A stretch of 64,000 nt of DNA, taken from NCBI RefSeq assembly GCF_003610695.1, contig NZ_RAQH01000006.1, positions 158,031 through 222,030 on the forward strand, given 5' to 3'. Within the stretch, counting starts at the first letter, position 1. Each line of letters opens with the position of its first letter. Source of the DNA: Epilithonimonas arachidiradicis (GTDB taxonomy: Bacteria; Bacteroidota; Bacteroidia; Flavobacteriales; Weeksellaceae). The position numbers and the translations under genes are program-made. Below the pieces are notes generated by a model. That model was not told the origin of the DNA. It did no database searches and was given only the letters and a program-made list of their open reading frames with translations. This document shows positions 16,656 to 24,340 of this stretch, piece by piece.

Positions 16656-18470
16656 TTAAAAATTCAGGTTAAGATTGACAGCGTAATTTCTTTTCGGCAT
16701 AAAATAATAATTAACTGTTTGATAGACTTCATCAGTTAGATTATTGATTTTAAATCCTAACTGCAAATGTTTTGTTGGACTGAAGCTGATTCCTGCATTG
16801 AGAACAAAATAATTCTCCAGATAATTAATTTCACTGTCATCAACGTAACGCTTGCTGTTATACAAAGCCTGGAAAAATAATCCAATGGTTTTGTATTGGT
16901 AACTGCTGTTGAAATTGATCTGATGAAACGGAACGTAACTTAGCTGCTTTTTGGTTTCCAAATCTACAGATCTGGTGTGCGAATAGCTAATCTTCGCGTC
17001 AACCTTATGATTGTTCCAATTTTTATTAAAAGACAGTTCGGTTTCCAAGCCATAAAAATCAACTTTTTTTACATTCTTTGGAGACCAGATGGCAGGAGTT
17101 ACAGGAACCCATTGGATCATATCGGTCATCTTGATGTAATAAGGCGTAATTCCCAGTTTGAAATTGTGATAGCTAAAATAATGCGACATCTCTGCCTGAT
17201 AAGAAGTTTCCGGAACCAAATCCCGATTTCCGCCGGGTTCCCAATACAGATCATTGAAAGTTGGGGCTTTGAAATTCCTTGAAATATTAATTGAGCTTTG
17301 ATACCAGCTGTTGACGAGATATTTTGCACTTGCAGAAAAGAGAAACGGACTCTTGTAACCTTCTACAAAATCCTGTTTAGCACCCAGTTCCCAATAGAAC
17401 TTTTCAGATTGGGAATTTCTGTAAAGCAAAGAAAAACTTCCCAAATTTCTTTTCGGAGTTTTGATGCCGGAGCCAAAACCTTCCGCTTCGTTATATTGAT
17501 ATTCTGTGATGAGGTTGAAAGTCGAGTTTTTCGAAACTAAGAAGTCAAAATCATTCTTGATAATATACTGTTTCCCGGTTCCACCGCTGGTTTTACTTTT
17601 ATTAATATCTCCAAAATACTGGAAATTGTCCTCCAGATAAGCCAGCTTCAAATTATTTTTAAATTTTCCTGAATGTAATTTCCAACCAGCCAGACTGCGG
17701 AATGTCTGAACGAGATATTTGGTTTTAGTTTGATTTTCCGAAAAAATGGGGTAGTGCTGATCACTATCATAATGTTGGCTTTGCCAGTAGAACTCATTGT
17801 TCGGATTGATTTTATAACCCAGGCCAAGATTGAAACTTGTATTCTGATATTCGCCGTTTCGGTTGATGAATTTTTTTTCAGGAACTTCAAAATCATTTTT
17901 GCTTTGCGAATGATTAATGTTGACATTGAAACTGAAATTCTCATTGCTGAATTTCCCCTTAACCAGAGAATTGTTCGTTTCAAAAGAACCGTATTCTGTG
18001 AAAATTGTTCCGCCGAAGCCTTTATTGTAATCCAATCTATTGTTAAGGTGGATAGATCCGCCGATCGCACCGCTTCCGTAGATCACACTTCCGCCTCCGA
18101 ATTTGATTCCGACATTTTCGTAGCTCAAAGGATTCATATTATTAATGTCACCTTGCCCCAGAAAAATCGAATTGATATTGATACCATTCCATACAAAAGC
18201 TGTTTGTGAAGCTGTTGTTCCACGGAATGAAGGTGATGACGTCGCGCCTCGCCCATTTTCTTTGATATAAACATTGGACTGAAATCTCAGCAAATCCGAT
18301 AAAGACGTAGAATTTTCAAGAATTTTATCGGTATTAAGATTTGATATTTTTGCCGTTTTTGAAACTTTACTGAATTGATTATCAATAAATACAGTATCAA
18401 TCAACGATTCCTGGGCGGAAACCTGATGCATCAAACCAATGAAAAAGAATGTTAATATACGTTTCTTCAT
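16656..18470 (-). CDS. TonB-dependent receptor, probable cobalamin transporter (BtuB-like)
   Basis: 604 residues from the ATG at 18468-18470; the signal peptide MKKRILTFFFIGLMHQVSAQ supports this start. An N-terminal plug domain (LSDLLRFQSNVYIKENGRGA, then SPSFRGTTASQTAFVWNGIN, then the GSGAIGGSIHL box) precedes a 22-strand-type beta barrel ending in YAVNLNLNF, with a terminal aromatic residue as in outer-membrane proteins. It lacks the carboxypeptidase-like domain of SusC proteins and is BtuB-sized. The cobalamin riboswitch directly upstream makes B12 or a related corrinoid the likely substrate. The propeller lipoprotein follows in the same operon. Confidence 0.92.
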   Translation of the reverse strand: MKKRILTFFFIGLMHQVSAQESLIDTVFIDNQFSKVSKTAKISNLNTDKILENSTSLSDLLRFQSNVYIKENGRGATSSPSFRGTTASQTAFVWNGININSIFLGQGDINNMNPLSYENVGIKFGGGSVIYGSGAIGGSIHLNNRLDYNKGFGGTIFTEYGSFETNNSLVKGKFSNENFSFNVNINHSQSKNDFEVPEKKFINRNGEYQNTSFNLGLGYKINPNNEFYWQSQHYDSDQHYPIFSENQTKTKYLVQTFRSLAGWKLHSGKFKNNLKLAYLEDNFQYFGDINKSKTSGGTGKQYIIKNDFDFLVSKNSTFNLITEYQYNEAEGFGSGIKTPKRNLGSFSLLYRNSQSEKFYWELGAKQDFVEGYKSPFLFSASAKYLVNSWYQSSINISRNFKAPTFNDLYWEPGGNRDLVPETSYQAEMSHYFSYHNFKLGITPYYIKMTDMIQWVPVTPAIWSPKNVKKVDFYGLETELSFNKNWNNHKVDAKISYSHTRSVDLETKKQLSYVPFHQINFNSSYQYKTIGLFFQALYNSKRYVDDSEINYLENYFVLNAGISFSPTKHLQLGFKINNLTDEVYQTVNYYFMPKRNYAVNLNLNF

Positions 18471-18510
18471 AACCTGCCCTTCCTCCGAAAGCATCTATTT
18501 AAATTAACAT

Positions 18511-18668
18511 TGGCAGGTCTCCTGACTTTCGCAGATTTTGTGCCTTCTCATCAGCTTTTGGCGGACAATGGCGAGATTACAAAATCTTTTATCACGATCT
18601 ACAGTTGCGGGGACAGTCGGAGAATTACACTCCGTTCCCTTTTAATCCCGAATAAAACTCGGAAACCA
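18511..18668 (-). ncRNA. Cobalamin (B12) riboswitch
   Basis: On the minus strand the leader runs from GGTTTCCGAG through GGGAACGGAGTG, the conserved GACTGTCCCCGCAACTGTA, GCCATTGTCCGCC and AGCTGATGAGAAGGC to the B12 box GTCAGGAGACCTGCC. All core elements of the cobalamin riboswitch are in order. The B12 box ends about 40 bp before the receptor ATG, suited to masking translation initiation. Binding of adenosylcobalamin is expected to turn the btuB-like operon off. Confidence 0.95.
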
Positions 18669-18676
18669 AAGTGCGG

Positions 18677-18684
18677 CAAAGATA
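18677..18684 (-). promoter_or_regulatory. Promoter -7 box for the riboswitch operon
   Basis: TATCTTTG (minus strand) lies 8 bp before the first conserved base of the riboswitch aptamer. Confidence 0.6.
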
Positions 18685-18719
18685 AATATAATTAAATTAG
18701 GATTGATGTATTTTAAAAA

Positions 18720-18756
18720 GAAAATGCCGCCTCAGATATGAGACAGCATTTATTAA
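18720..18756 (-). terminator. Terminator after the T9SS cargo gene
   Basis: On the minus strand AATGC-TGT-CTCA and TGAG-GC-GGCATT pair across a TATC loop, followed by TTTTCTTTTT. Confidence 0.65.
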
Positions 18757-18777
18757 AAATAATTATGAAAAGATGAA

Positions 18778-20964
18778 TTACTTCTTGATGATTTTAAAAG
18801 ATCTGCTTTCTTTTCCGTCATTGGTTTTCAGGATGTAATTTCCTTTCGGCAATTTTGTGGTGTTCAGAACTGATGTTTTAGAATTTGTATTTTGTTCCAT
18901 CACTTTTTTTCCTGACATATCATAAACTTCAACTTTGTTTATTTTATGATCAGATTCGATATTAAGGTTATCACCCACTGGGTTTGGATAAACTCTCACC
19001 GTATTTTTGGAAACATCAGTTGTTGCCATGAGCTGATTAACATGAATATTGAAAACACAAGTATCTATGATAACGCCATTCTTTACCAAATTATGAACAA
19101 TCACATTATCACCGATTGGGAAGTCTGAGCCAGATTCTTTCCCCTGAACCAAAACTACAGTCGGATCAGCATCTGCGCACTCATAATAAACTTTGAAAAC
19201 ACCGTCTAATCCGTCTTTTACTGTCCAATTATTACCACTATTACCGGAGATATACGTGTTTGAAGTTGTACCATCAGTGGTTTTCGCTTCCCAGGAAACT
19301 AAAGGCCCTTGCCCTTGCATGGCTACCCAGTATTTTCCGCTTTGTAATTCTACAGTTTCTGGCAATTTTATGGAGACTTCATAAACTGCAAATCCATTGG
19401 AGGCTGTTCCGATTTGGTTTTGAGATTCATAAGTAAGGTTATCGAAAGATTTTACTAGCTCGCCAGGCTGGCCGTTGTTGTCTTTATAGATATAAACGTT
19501 TGTGCCGTAAGAGAATCTCACGAAATTAGGAACAATTTTATTCACTTTCATTGTTTGTCCTGCCGGCACGATGAAATCATTGGCTACCAAAACATTAGTG
19601 AAGCTAACTAAACTTTGAAAATTATTGCTTGGGTAATTGATACTGCAAGATGCTGTAGAATTTCCGGAACAAGCAAAAGGAAGTGTGTAGTTCACCTTTG
19701 CGGTAGGCTCCCCAGGGTTAGTATTGGCGTTGATGTCCGCCGGGCAAGTGAATTCGCAGCCAGGGTCCGCCATTCCATTAGTGATATTTAATGTATAATC
19801 TTCCGCCTGCCCGGAGTTATAATAATATCCTGATGCACCAGTCGGCCAGAACATAGAATATTCCGTTACAGACTGCATTTTTAGAACTCTGATTCTTGTA
19901 TTGCCGTTGATTGCATTTTGCGGAATGGTAATCGGGAATTCTGTAAACTTGTCATCAACTCCGGTAGAGCCGAAAATATAACCTTCGCTGATGATTTCAT
20001 TATCTTCATCCAGGATACCGTTATGATTCCAGTCAATAAAAAGCGTATAAGTATCCGGTGCATAATCTGTACGGTTCTGACCTTTTATTTTGACATTGTA
20101 AGTTTGTCCGGCTTGCAGATTAAATATTTTATCCGTCATATCTTCATAGAACGTAGAACTGTCAGGGTCAGTATTATAGCCCAGACCATTGATTTCGAAA
20201 CGAGTTATTGGCGTGGCAGGTATAAAATTGTCTACTTTATCTATGGGATCATATGAATTCGGCGTTGGGTTGTTAGGTAATATTCTGAATTCGGTAGTGC
20301 CAAAATAATTGGAATTGTACTCGCCTACACTTATTCTCCACGTTCCGGCTATATCAGGCATCGTGTCACCCCAAGGGTAGGTTGTTGTGTTTCCGTTAAA
20401 AGAAATATCAAAATTTCCATTTTCATCTGCAAAATATTGTCCTGTAATGCCTGAGCCGGATTCATTTGGAGAAAAGATGTGCACTACGACTTGTGCATTA
20501 GGTTCTACTTTAGTGGCATGCAATTTCAATCCAAAATTAAAAAATTGATCCATTGTCAAATATTTAAAATTGGTTGTCACGGCTATGGTTTCATTTGGAT
20601 TGCCAACCACCGTTAGATTAGCAGTGGCGGTCTTGCCATTTGTATCAGTCGCCTTTACAACGTGTGAACCTTTTACTGATTTGTTTTTCTTAGCACTAAT
20701 CTGGATAGAAAATTTCCCTTCGCTGTCAGCTGTACCCTCAAAGTTTCTCCAGGGTTTGCCATCCGGATCTGTGGCAAAGACTGTTACCTTCGAATTAGGC
20801 GTGAATCCTGTTCCTAAAACAGGAAATCCGCCGGACCAATACCACCATTCATCTATGGTTCCTTGTGTGTCAGATACTAATGAAGTATCTAATGTAATCT
20901 GTTGTGCATTGAAAAGCCCGAAAAATAATAAAAACAAGCTTTTTAGTAGTAATTTTACATTCAT
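18778..20964 (-). CDS. Secreted multidomain protein with GEVED domain and T9SS type A sorting signal
   Basis: 728 residues with a signal peptide (LLLKSLFLLFFGLFNAQ). Residues about 20-120 carry an Ig-like repeat (GFTPNSKVTVFATDPDGKPW, GSHVVKATDTNGKTATANLT). Near residues 255-395 is a GEVED-type domain (TYTLFIDWNHNGILDEDNEI, then SGQAEDYTLNI, the GxAEDY hallmark). A beta-rich carbohydrate-binding-like part follows, and the C-terminal 75 residues are a type A sorting domain (VRVYPNPVGDNLNIES, then KVEVYDMSGKKV, then LPKGNYILK), which directs export by the type IX system and cell-surface anchoring. No catalytic domain is visible; an adhesin or matrix role is a guess. It is divergent from a TPR/HTH regulator with shared repeats between them. 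Confidence 0.88.
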   Translation of the reverse strand: MNVKLLLKSLFLLFFGLFNAQQITLDTSLVSDTQGTIDEWWYWSGGFPVLGTGFTPNSKVTVFATDPDGKPWRNFEGTADSEGKFSIQISAKKNKSVKGSHVVKATDTNGKTATANLTVVGNPNETIAVTTNFKYLTMDQFFNFGLKLHATKVEPNAQVVVHIFSPNESGSGITGQYFADENGNFDISFNGNTTTYPWGDTMPDIAGTWRISVGEYNSNYFGTTEFRILPNNPTPNSYDPIDKVDNFIPATPITRFEINGLGYNTDPDSSTFYEDMTDKIFNLQAGQTYNVKIKGQNRTDYAPDTYTLFIDWNHNGILDEDNEIISEGYIFGSTGVDDKFTEFPITIPQNAINGNTRIRVLKMQSVTEYSMFWPTGASGYYYNSGQAEDYTLNITNGMADPGCEFTCPADINANTNPGEPTAKVNYTLPFACSGNSTASCSINYPSNNFQSLVSFTNVLVANDFIVPAGQTMKVNKIVPNFVRFSYGTNVYIYKDNNGQPGELVKSFDNLTYESQNQIGTASNGFAVYEVSIKLPETVELQSGKYWVAMQGQGPLVSWEAKTTDGTTSNTYISGNSGNNWTVKDGLDGVFKVYYECADADPTVVLVQGKESGSDFPIGDNVIVHNLVKNGVIIDTCVFNIHVNQLMATTDVSKNTVRVYPNPVGDNLNIESDHKINKVEVYDMSGKKVMEQNTNSKTSVLNTTKLPKGNYILKTNDGKESRSFKIIKK

Positions 20965-20993
20965 TTATTTAATTTTTTATGATTAATTGATGC

Positions 20994-21071
20994 AATGTTA
21001 CAAGTAAGTGACAACTTTTCAATTTTTTGCGGGTAACATTATAAATACTCTGTTTTTTGCTGAGTAACATT
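20994..21071. promoter_or_regulatory. Three GTAACATT motifs between divergent genes
   Basis: GTAACATT occurs inverted at 20994-21001 and direct at 21033-21040 and 21064-21071. The two direct copies are both preceded by TTTTTTGC (21023-21030 and 21053-21060), so about 18 bases are repeated with a spacing of 30-31 bp (about three helical turns). They lie between the T9SS cargo gene and the TPR/HTH regulator gene and look like operators. Confidence 0.5.
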
Positions 21072-21145
21072 TTATATACATTTGATTTAAATTGCTGATT
21101 ATCAATGCTTTTAAAGTAGGGTTTAATATAATCGAAAAATAGTCT

Positions 21146-21153
21146 TAACTTTG
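21146..21153 (+). promoter_or_regulatory. Promoter -7 box for the TPR/HTH regulator
   Basis: TAACTTTG matches TAnnTTTG and ends 16 bp before the ATG at 21170. Confidence 0.5.
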
Positions 21154-21169
21154 ATTATTACTTCTCGGG

Positions 21170-22720
21170 ATGCGGATTGTTTTAACTTTATTTTTTGTAC
21201 TTTTTACGATATTCATCAATGCACAGAATGATTCTAAAAATTCTGATGCCTATGTAAAGCGTCTTGTGAATTTGATTAGGGAAAATAACAATAACCGTAT
21301 CAAATCTATGAGTTATATCCAGGAGGCTCTTCGTTTTGAGAAAGAAATAGCGGACTCAACCAGGATTGAGCTTTATGTGACGGCCGGTAATTGTTACAAA
21401 GACCAGGAGTCTTATTATTTGGCTCTTAGCTATTATTATAAAGCTTTAGAGATTAAAAACGAGAAAGAATCCAACCGTTCTTTTAGTATCCTGAATAATA
21501 TTGGAGGCTGTTATTATTTTATGGGTAACTATAAAAAAGCGCGGTATTTCTGGGAATCGGCACTTAAAAAATTCGAGTCTAATAAATCAAGCCAAAATGT
21601 TGAAGGCTCCCTTATCTATAATAATCTTGCAGTCCTGGAAAAAGAGCACGGTAATTACGCTAGAGCGTTGGAAATGCTGAAGGAATTCCTGAAAAGAAAT
21701 GAAAAACTGAAAGATACTTTCAATATTATTATTGCTTATGAAAATATTGCGGATGTCAATGTCAAATTAAAAGAACAGGATCTGGCCATTTCTAACCTGT
21801 CAAAAGGCATCGGTCTCGCTAAGAAAATCAAATCAGATTATGACCTTGCAAGTCTTTACACAGACATCGGGAATATCTATCTTTCGCAACCTTCCCGCAA
21901 AGATTCATCTTATTATTATCTTTCCAGCGCTTTCAATATTGCTAACAGAAGCGATTTTTCCGACATCAAATTATCTTCATCGGAAAAGCTGGTTTCCTAT
22001 TTTGAGAATCAAAAAGATTATAAAAGCGCATTATACTATCTTCATATTGCAAAATCTTTGTCGGAAGCAACCATCAACAAAGAGAATGCTAAGAAAGTTT
22101 CCAGGCTGGAATCGGAATTTGAAGAAAAGAACAAGCAGAAAGAACTTCTTCAACAGCAGAAAAAAAGAGAGCGTTATTTCATCTCCGGAATTGTGCTTTT
22201 ATTGTTGTTTTCCGTAATTGTTTTTCTGATGTTCAAATTGCAGAAAAGCAAATCCGAAAAAAAAGCGGCTGAAAATAAATTGCTTGCCAAAAAACTGGAT
22301 GAGAAAAATAAAGAACTGGCCAATAACGCAATCAAAATGATGCAGGCTTCCGAGATCTTCCAGACCACACAAAAAGAGCTGAAAGAGATGGACCCCAAGT
22401 ACGAAGACGACCGGAAGATGATTTCCCGGATTATTATGGACTTCAAAAAAGGGTCACAAGCGCTCAATAAATCTGAGTTTGAGAAACTTTTTATTGAAAC
22501 TGATGAAGATTTTTATAAAAAGTTATTAGATAAATATCCGTCACTCACCAAAAATGAACTTCGGCTTTGTGTGTTTTTGAGACAGAATCTTTCTTCTAAA
22601 GAGATTTCTGCTATTACACAGCAAAGTCCTCACAGTATTGTCGTAGCAAGGTCAAGGCTGAGAAAAAAGCTCGGCTTGGAAGAATCTCAGAGCATCAGTA
22701 ATTTCCTGATTCAATTTTAA
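21170..22720 (+). CDS. TPR-repeat sensor with membrane helix and C-terminal LuxR-like HTH
   Basis: 516 residues. A signal sequence (IVLTLFFVLFTIFINAQ) leads to about seven tetratricopeptide repeats (for example YYLALSYYYKALEIKN, MGNYKKARYFWESALKK, NYARALEMLKEFLKRN), placed in the periplasm. One membrane helix (YFISGIVLLLLFSVIVFLMF, about 325-345) is followed by a cytoplasmic coiled coil and an HTH of LuxR/GerE type (LTKNELRLCVFLRQNLSSKE, ISAITQQSPHSIVVARSRLR). This one-protein sensor-regulator design is common in Bacteroidota. The gene is divergent from the T9SS cargo gene, a plausible target. Ligand unknown. Confidence 0.88.
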   Translation: MRIVLTLFFVLFTIFINAQNDSKNSDAYVKRLVNLIRENNNNRIKSMSYIQEALRFEKEIADSTRIELYVTAGNCYKDQESYYLALSYYYKALEIKNEKESNRSFSILNNIGGCYYFMGNYKKARYFWESALKKFESNKSSQNVEGSLIYNNLAVLEKEHGNYARALEMLKEFLKRNEKLKDTFNIIIAYENIADVNVKLKEQDLAISNLSKGIGLAKKIKSDYDLASLYTDIGNIYLSQPSRKDSSYYYLSSAFNIANRSDFSDIKLSSSEKLVSYFENQKDYKSALYYLHIAKSLSEATINKENAKKVSRLESEFEEKNKQKELLQQQKKRERYFISGIVLLLLFSVIVFLMFKLQKSKSEKKAAENKLLAKKLDEKNKELANNAIKMMQASEIFQTTQKELKEMDPKYEDDRKMISRIIMDFKKGSQALNKSEFEKLFIETDEDFYKKLLDKYPSLTKNELRLCVFLRQNLSSKEISAITQQSPHSIVVARSRLRKKLGLEESQSISNFLIQF

Positions 22721-22734
22721 ATTTAATCTAAGCT

Positions 22735-23766
22735 TTAATAGACTGATTCATAAAAATCCTGCAAAGGTTTTGGAAATGATTTTTCATCGGCCTGATTTGT
22801 GTTAACGATTGAAAAATCAAATTCTTTGGCAAAATTCTCAAAATCCTTTCTTGAGTCAATTTCGGCTGTGTTGATTTCAATAGAAAGATTTTTATGTGTC
22901 AGTTTGTGATTAACGGTTTTTGAATTAATGATATACTCGTTCCAATTCTCAGGAATAGAAGTTGGGAATTCGTACAACTTTTTCCAGATGAAATCATTGC
23001 CGCGTTGTTTGATGAGAAATTGATTTTGATATTTCACAAAAAAATATTTCAGGCTCAAATCTGACACTTTAACCTTTTTCGTCTTCACTGGGAATTCCGA
23101 AATTCTTCCGGTTTGGAAAGCGATACAATCCTCATTCACAGGGCAGAACATACAGAGCGGATTCTTCGGTCGGCAGATTTCAGCTCCGATATCCATTATA
23201 GCCTGGTTGAATTCCCCAGGTTTTTCGTCCGGCATCACTAACAAAGCCAAATCTGAAAAATGTTGAAAAGCTTTCGAACTGGAAATGTCAAAATCATCCG
23301 CAAAAATCCTTGACAAAACACGATAAAAATTGCCATCAACTGCGGGGACTTTTTCGTCGAAACAAATGCTTGCAATTGCGGCAGCCGTATATTTTCCGAC
23401 ACCTTTTAATTTTAAAATGTCATTATAATGATTCGGAAATTCACCCCCGAAATCTTCTACAACCTGATGAGCGGCTTTGTGAAGATTAATCGCTCTGGAA
23501 TAATAGCCAAGACCTTTCCAATACAATAAGACCTCGTCTTCCGACGCTTGATGGAGCTCTTTTACGGTTGGGAATCTTTCTATAAATCTGAGATAATGAC
23601 CAAGGCCTTGTTTTACCTGGGTTTGCTGTAAGACAATTTCGCTGATCCATATATTGTAAGGAAGCTGGTTTTCTCTCCAGGGAAGTTGTCTGGCATTGGT
23701 ATCATACCACTTTGTAAGCTTTTTTCCAATGTGAAGAAAATCAGCATTTTGTTTGTTTGTTTTCAA
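22735..23766 (-). CDS. mutY: A/G-specific adenine glycosylase
   Basis: 343 residues from a TTG start (no ATG is available near the conserved opening WYDTNARQLPWREN). MutY removes adenine mispaired with 8-oxoguanine. The helix-hairpin-helix motif LKGVGKYTAAAIASICF with the catalytic aspartate in VPAVDGNFYRVLSR and the iron-sulphur cluster ligands C-x6-C-x2-C-x5-C (CRPKNPLCMFCPVNEDC) are present, followed by a C-terminal NUDIX-like 8-oxoG recognition domain from about residue 230. It is divergent from the HU gene with start codons only 47 bp apart, so the promoters overlap. Confidence 0.95.
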   Translation of the reverse strand: MKTNKQNADFLHIGKKLTKWYDTNARQLPWRENQLPYNIWISEIVLQQTQVKQGLGHYLRFIERFPTVKELHQASEDEVLLYWKGLGYYSRAINLHKAAHQVVEDFGGEFPNHYNDILKLKGVGKYTAAAIASICFDEKVPAVDGNFYRVLSRIFADDFDISSSKAFQHFSDLALLVMPDEKPGEFNQAIMDIGAEICRPKNPLCMFCPVNEDCIAFQTGRISEFPVKTKKVKVSDLSLKYFFVKYQNQFLIKQRGNDFIWKKLYEFPTSIPENWNEYIINSKTVNHKLTHKNLSIEINTAEIDSRKDFENFAKEFDFSIVNTNQADEKSFPKPLQDFYESVY

Positions 23767-23784
23767 AAATATGTCTTATATTTG
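23756..23784 (+). promoter_or_regulatory. Promoter for the first HU gene
   Basis: TTTG at 23756-23759 and TATATTTG at 23777-23784, spacer 17 bp, match the Bacteroidota -33/-7 promoter. The string TGTCTTATATTTGC around the -7 box recurs identically at the promoter of the second HU gene (36255-36269 region). Confidence 0.75.
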
Positions 23785-23813
23785 CACACCAAAAATATAA
23801 AGAATTTTAGAAA

Positions 23814-24104
23814 ATGACAAAGGCAGAATTGGTAAATACCATCTCGAACAAGCTGGGAGTAGAAAAGAATGATACACAGAAAGTTATCGAAGCTTTTATG
23901 CAAGAAATCAGAACCTCTATGTATAATGGAGATAATGTATATTTAAGAGGATTCGGTTCTTTTATTATCAAAACCAGAGCGGCTAAAACAGGTAGAAATA
24001 TTTCTAAGAATACAGCTATAGAAATCCCTGCTCATAATATTCCTGCTTTCAAACCTTCAAAAACTTTTGTGGAAAAAGTAAAGACCAAAGTTGCAGTAAA
24101 ATAA
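23814..24104 (+). CDS. HU family DNA-binding protein (first copy)
   Basis: 96 residues of the HU/IHF fold: helical N-terminus (MTKAELVNTISNKLGVEKND) and beta arm with VYLRGFGSFIIKTRAAKTGR followed by IPAHNIPAFKPSKTF. HU proteins bind and bend DNA without sequence specificity as dimers and compact the nucleoid. The second HU (36301-36600) shares the fold but differs in many positions. The 30-residue basic protein gene follows 36 bp downstream, probably co-transcribed. Confidence 0.93.
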   Translation: MTKAELVNTISNKLGVEKNDTQKVIEAFMQEIRTSMYNGDNVYLRGFGSFIIKTRAAKTGRNISKNTAIEIPAHNIPAFKPSKTFVEKVKTKVAVK

Positions 24105-24140
24105 TTAGTTGAATATTAACAGTAAAAAAATATATAAATT

Positions 24141-24233
24141 ATGCCAAGCGGAAAAAAAAGAAAAAGACACAAGGTAGCAACGCACAAAAGAAAGAAAAGA
24201 AGAAGAGCAAACAGACACAAGAAGAAAAAATAA
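24141..24233 (+). CDS. 30-residue very basic protein, AURKAIP1/COX24 (mS38-like) type
   Basis: A complete ATG-to-TAA frame of 30 codons: MPSGKKRKRHKVATHKRKKR followed by RRANRHKKKK. More than half of the residues are K, R or H. The KKRKRHK-x-x-x-HKRKKR pattern is that of the AURKAIP1/COX24 domain, known from mitochondrial small-subunit protein mS38 and from short Bacteroidota proteins. A ribosome-associated role is likely by family. It lies between HU and RNase G; the gap to the latter is 107 bp. Confidence 0.8.
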   Translation: MPSGKKRKRHKVATHKRKKRRRANRHKKKK

Positions 24234-24340
24234 TTTAGCCTTTTTGAGTCTTAAACATATTAAATATAGTTGGCGTATTGCCAGCTATATTTTTGTTTTA
24301 TATTTACAACCTAATCTTAATAAAACCTTTTTATGAAGTT

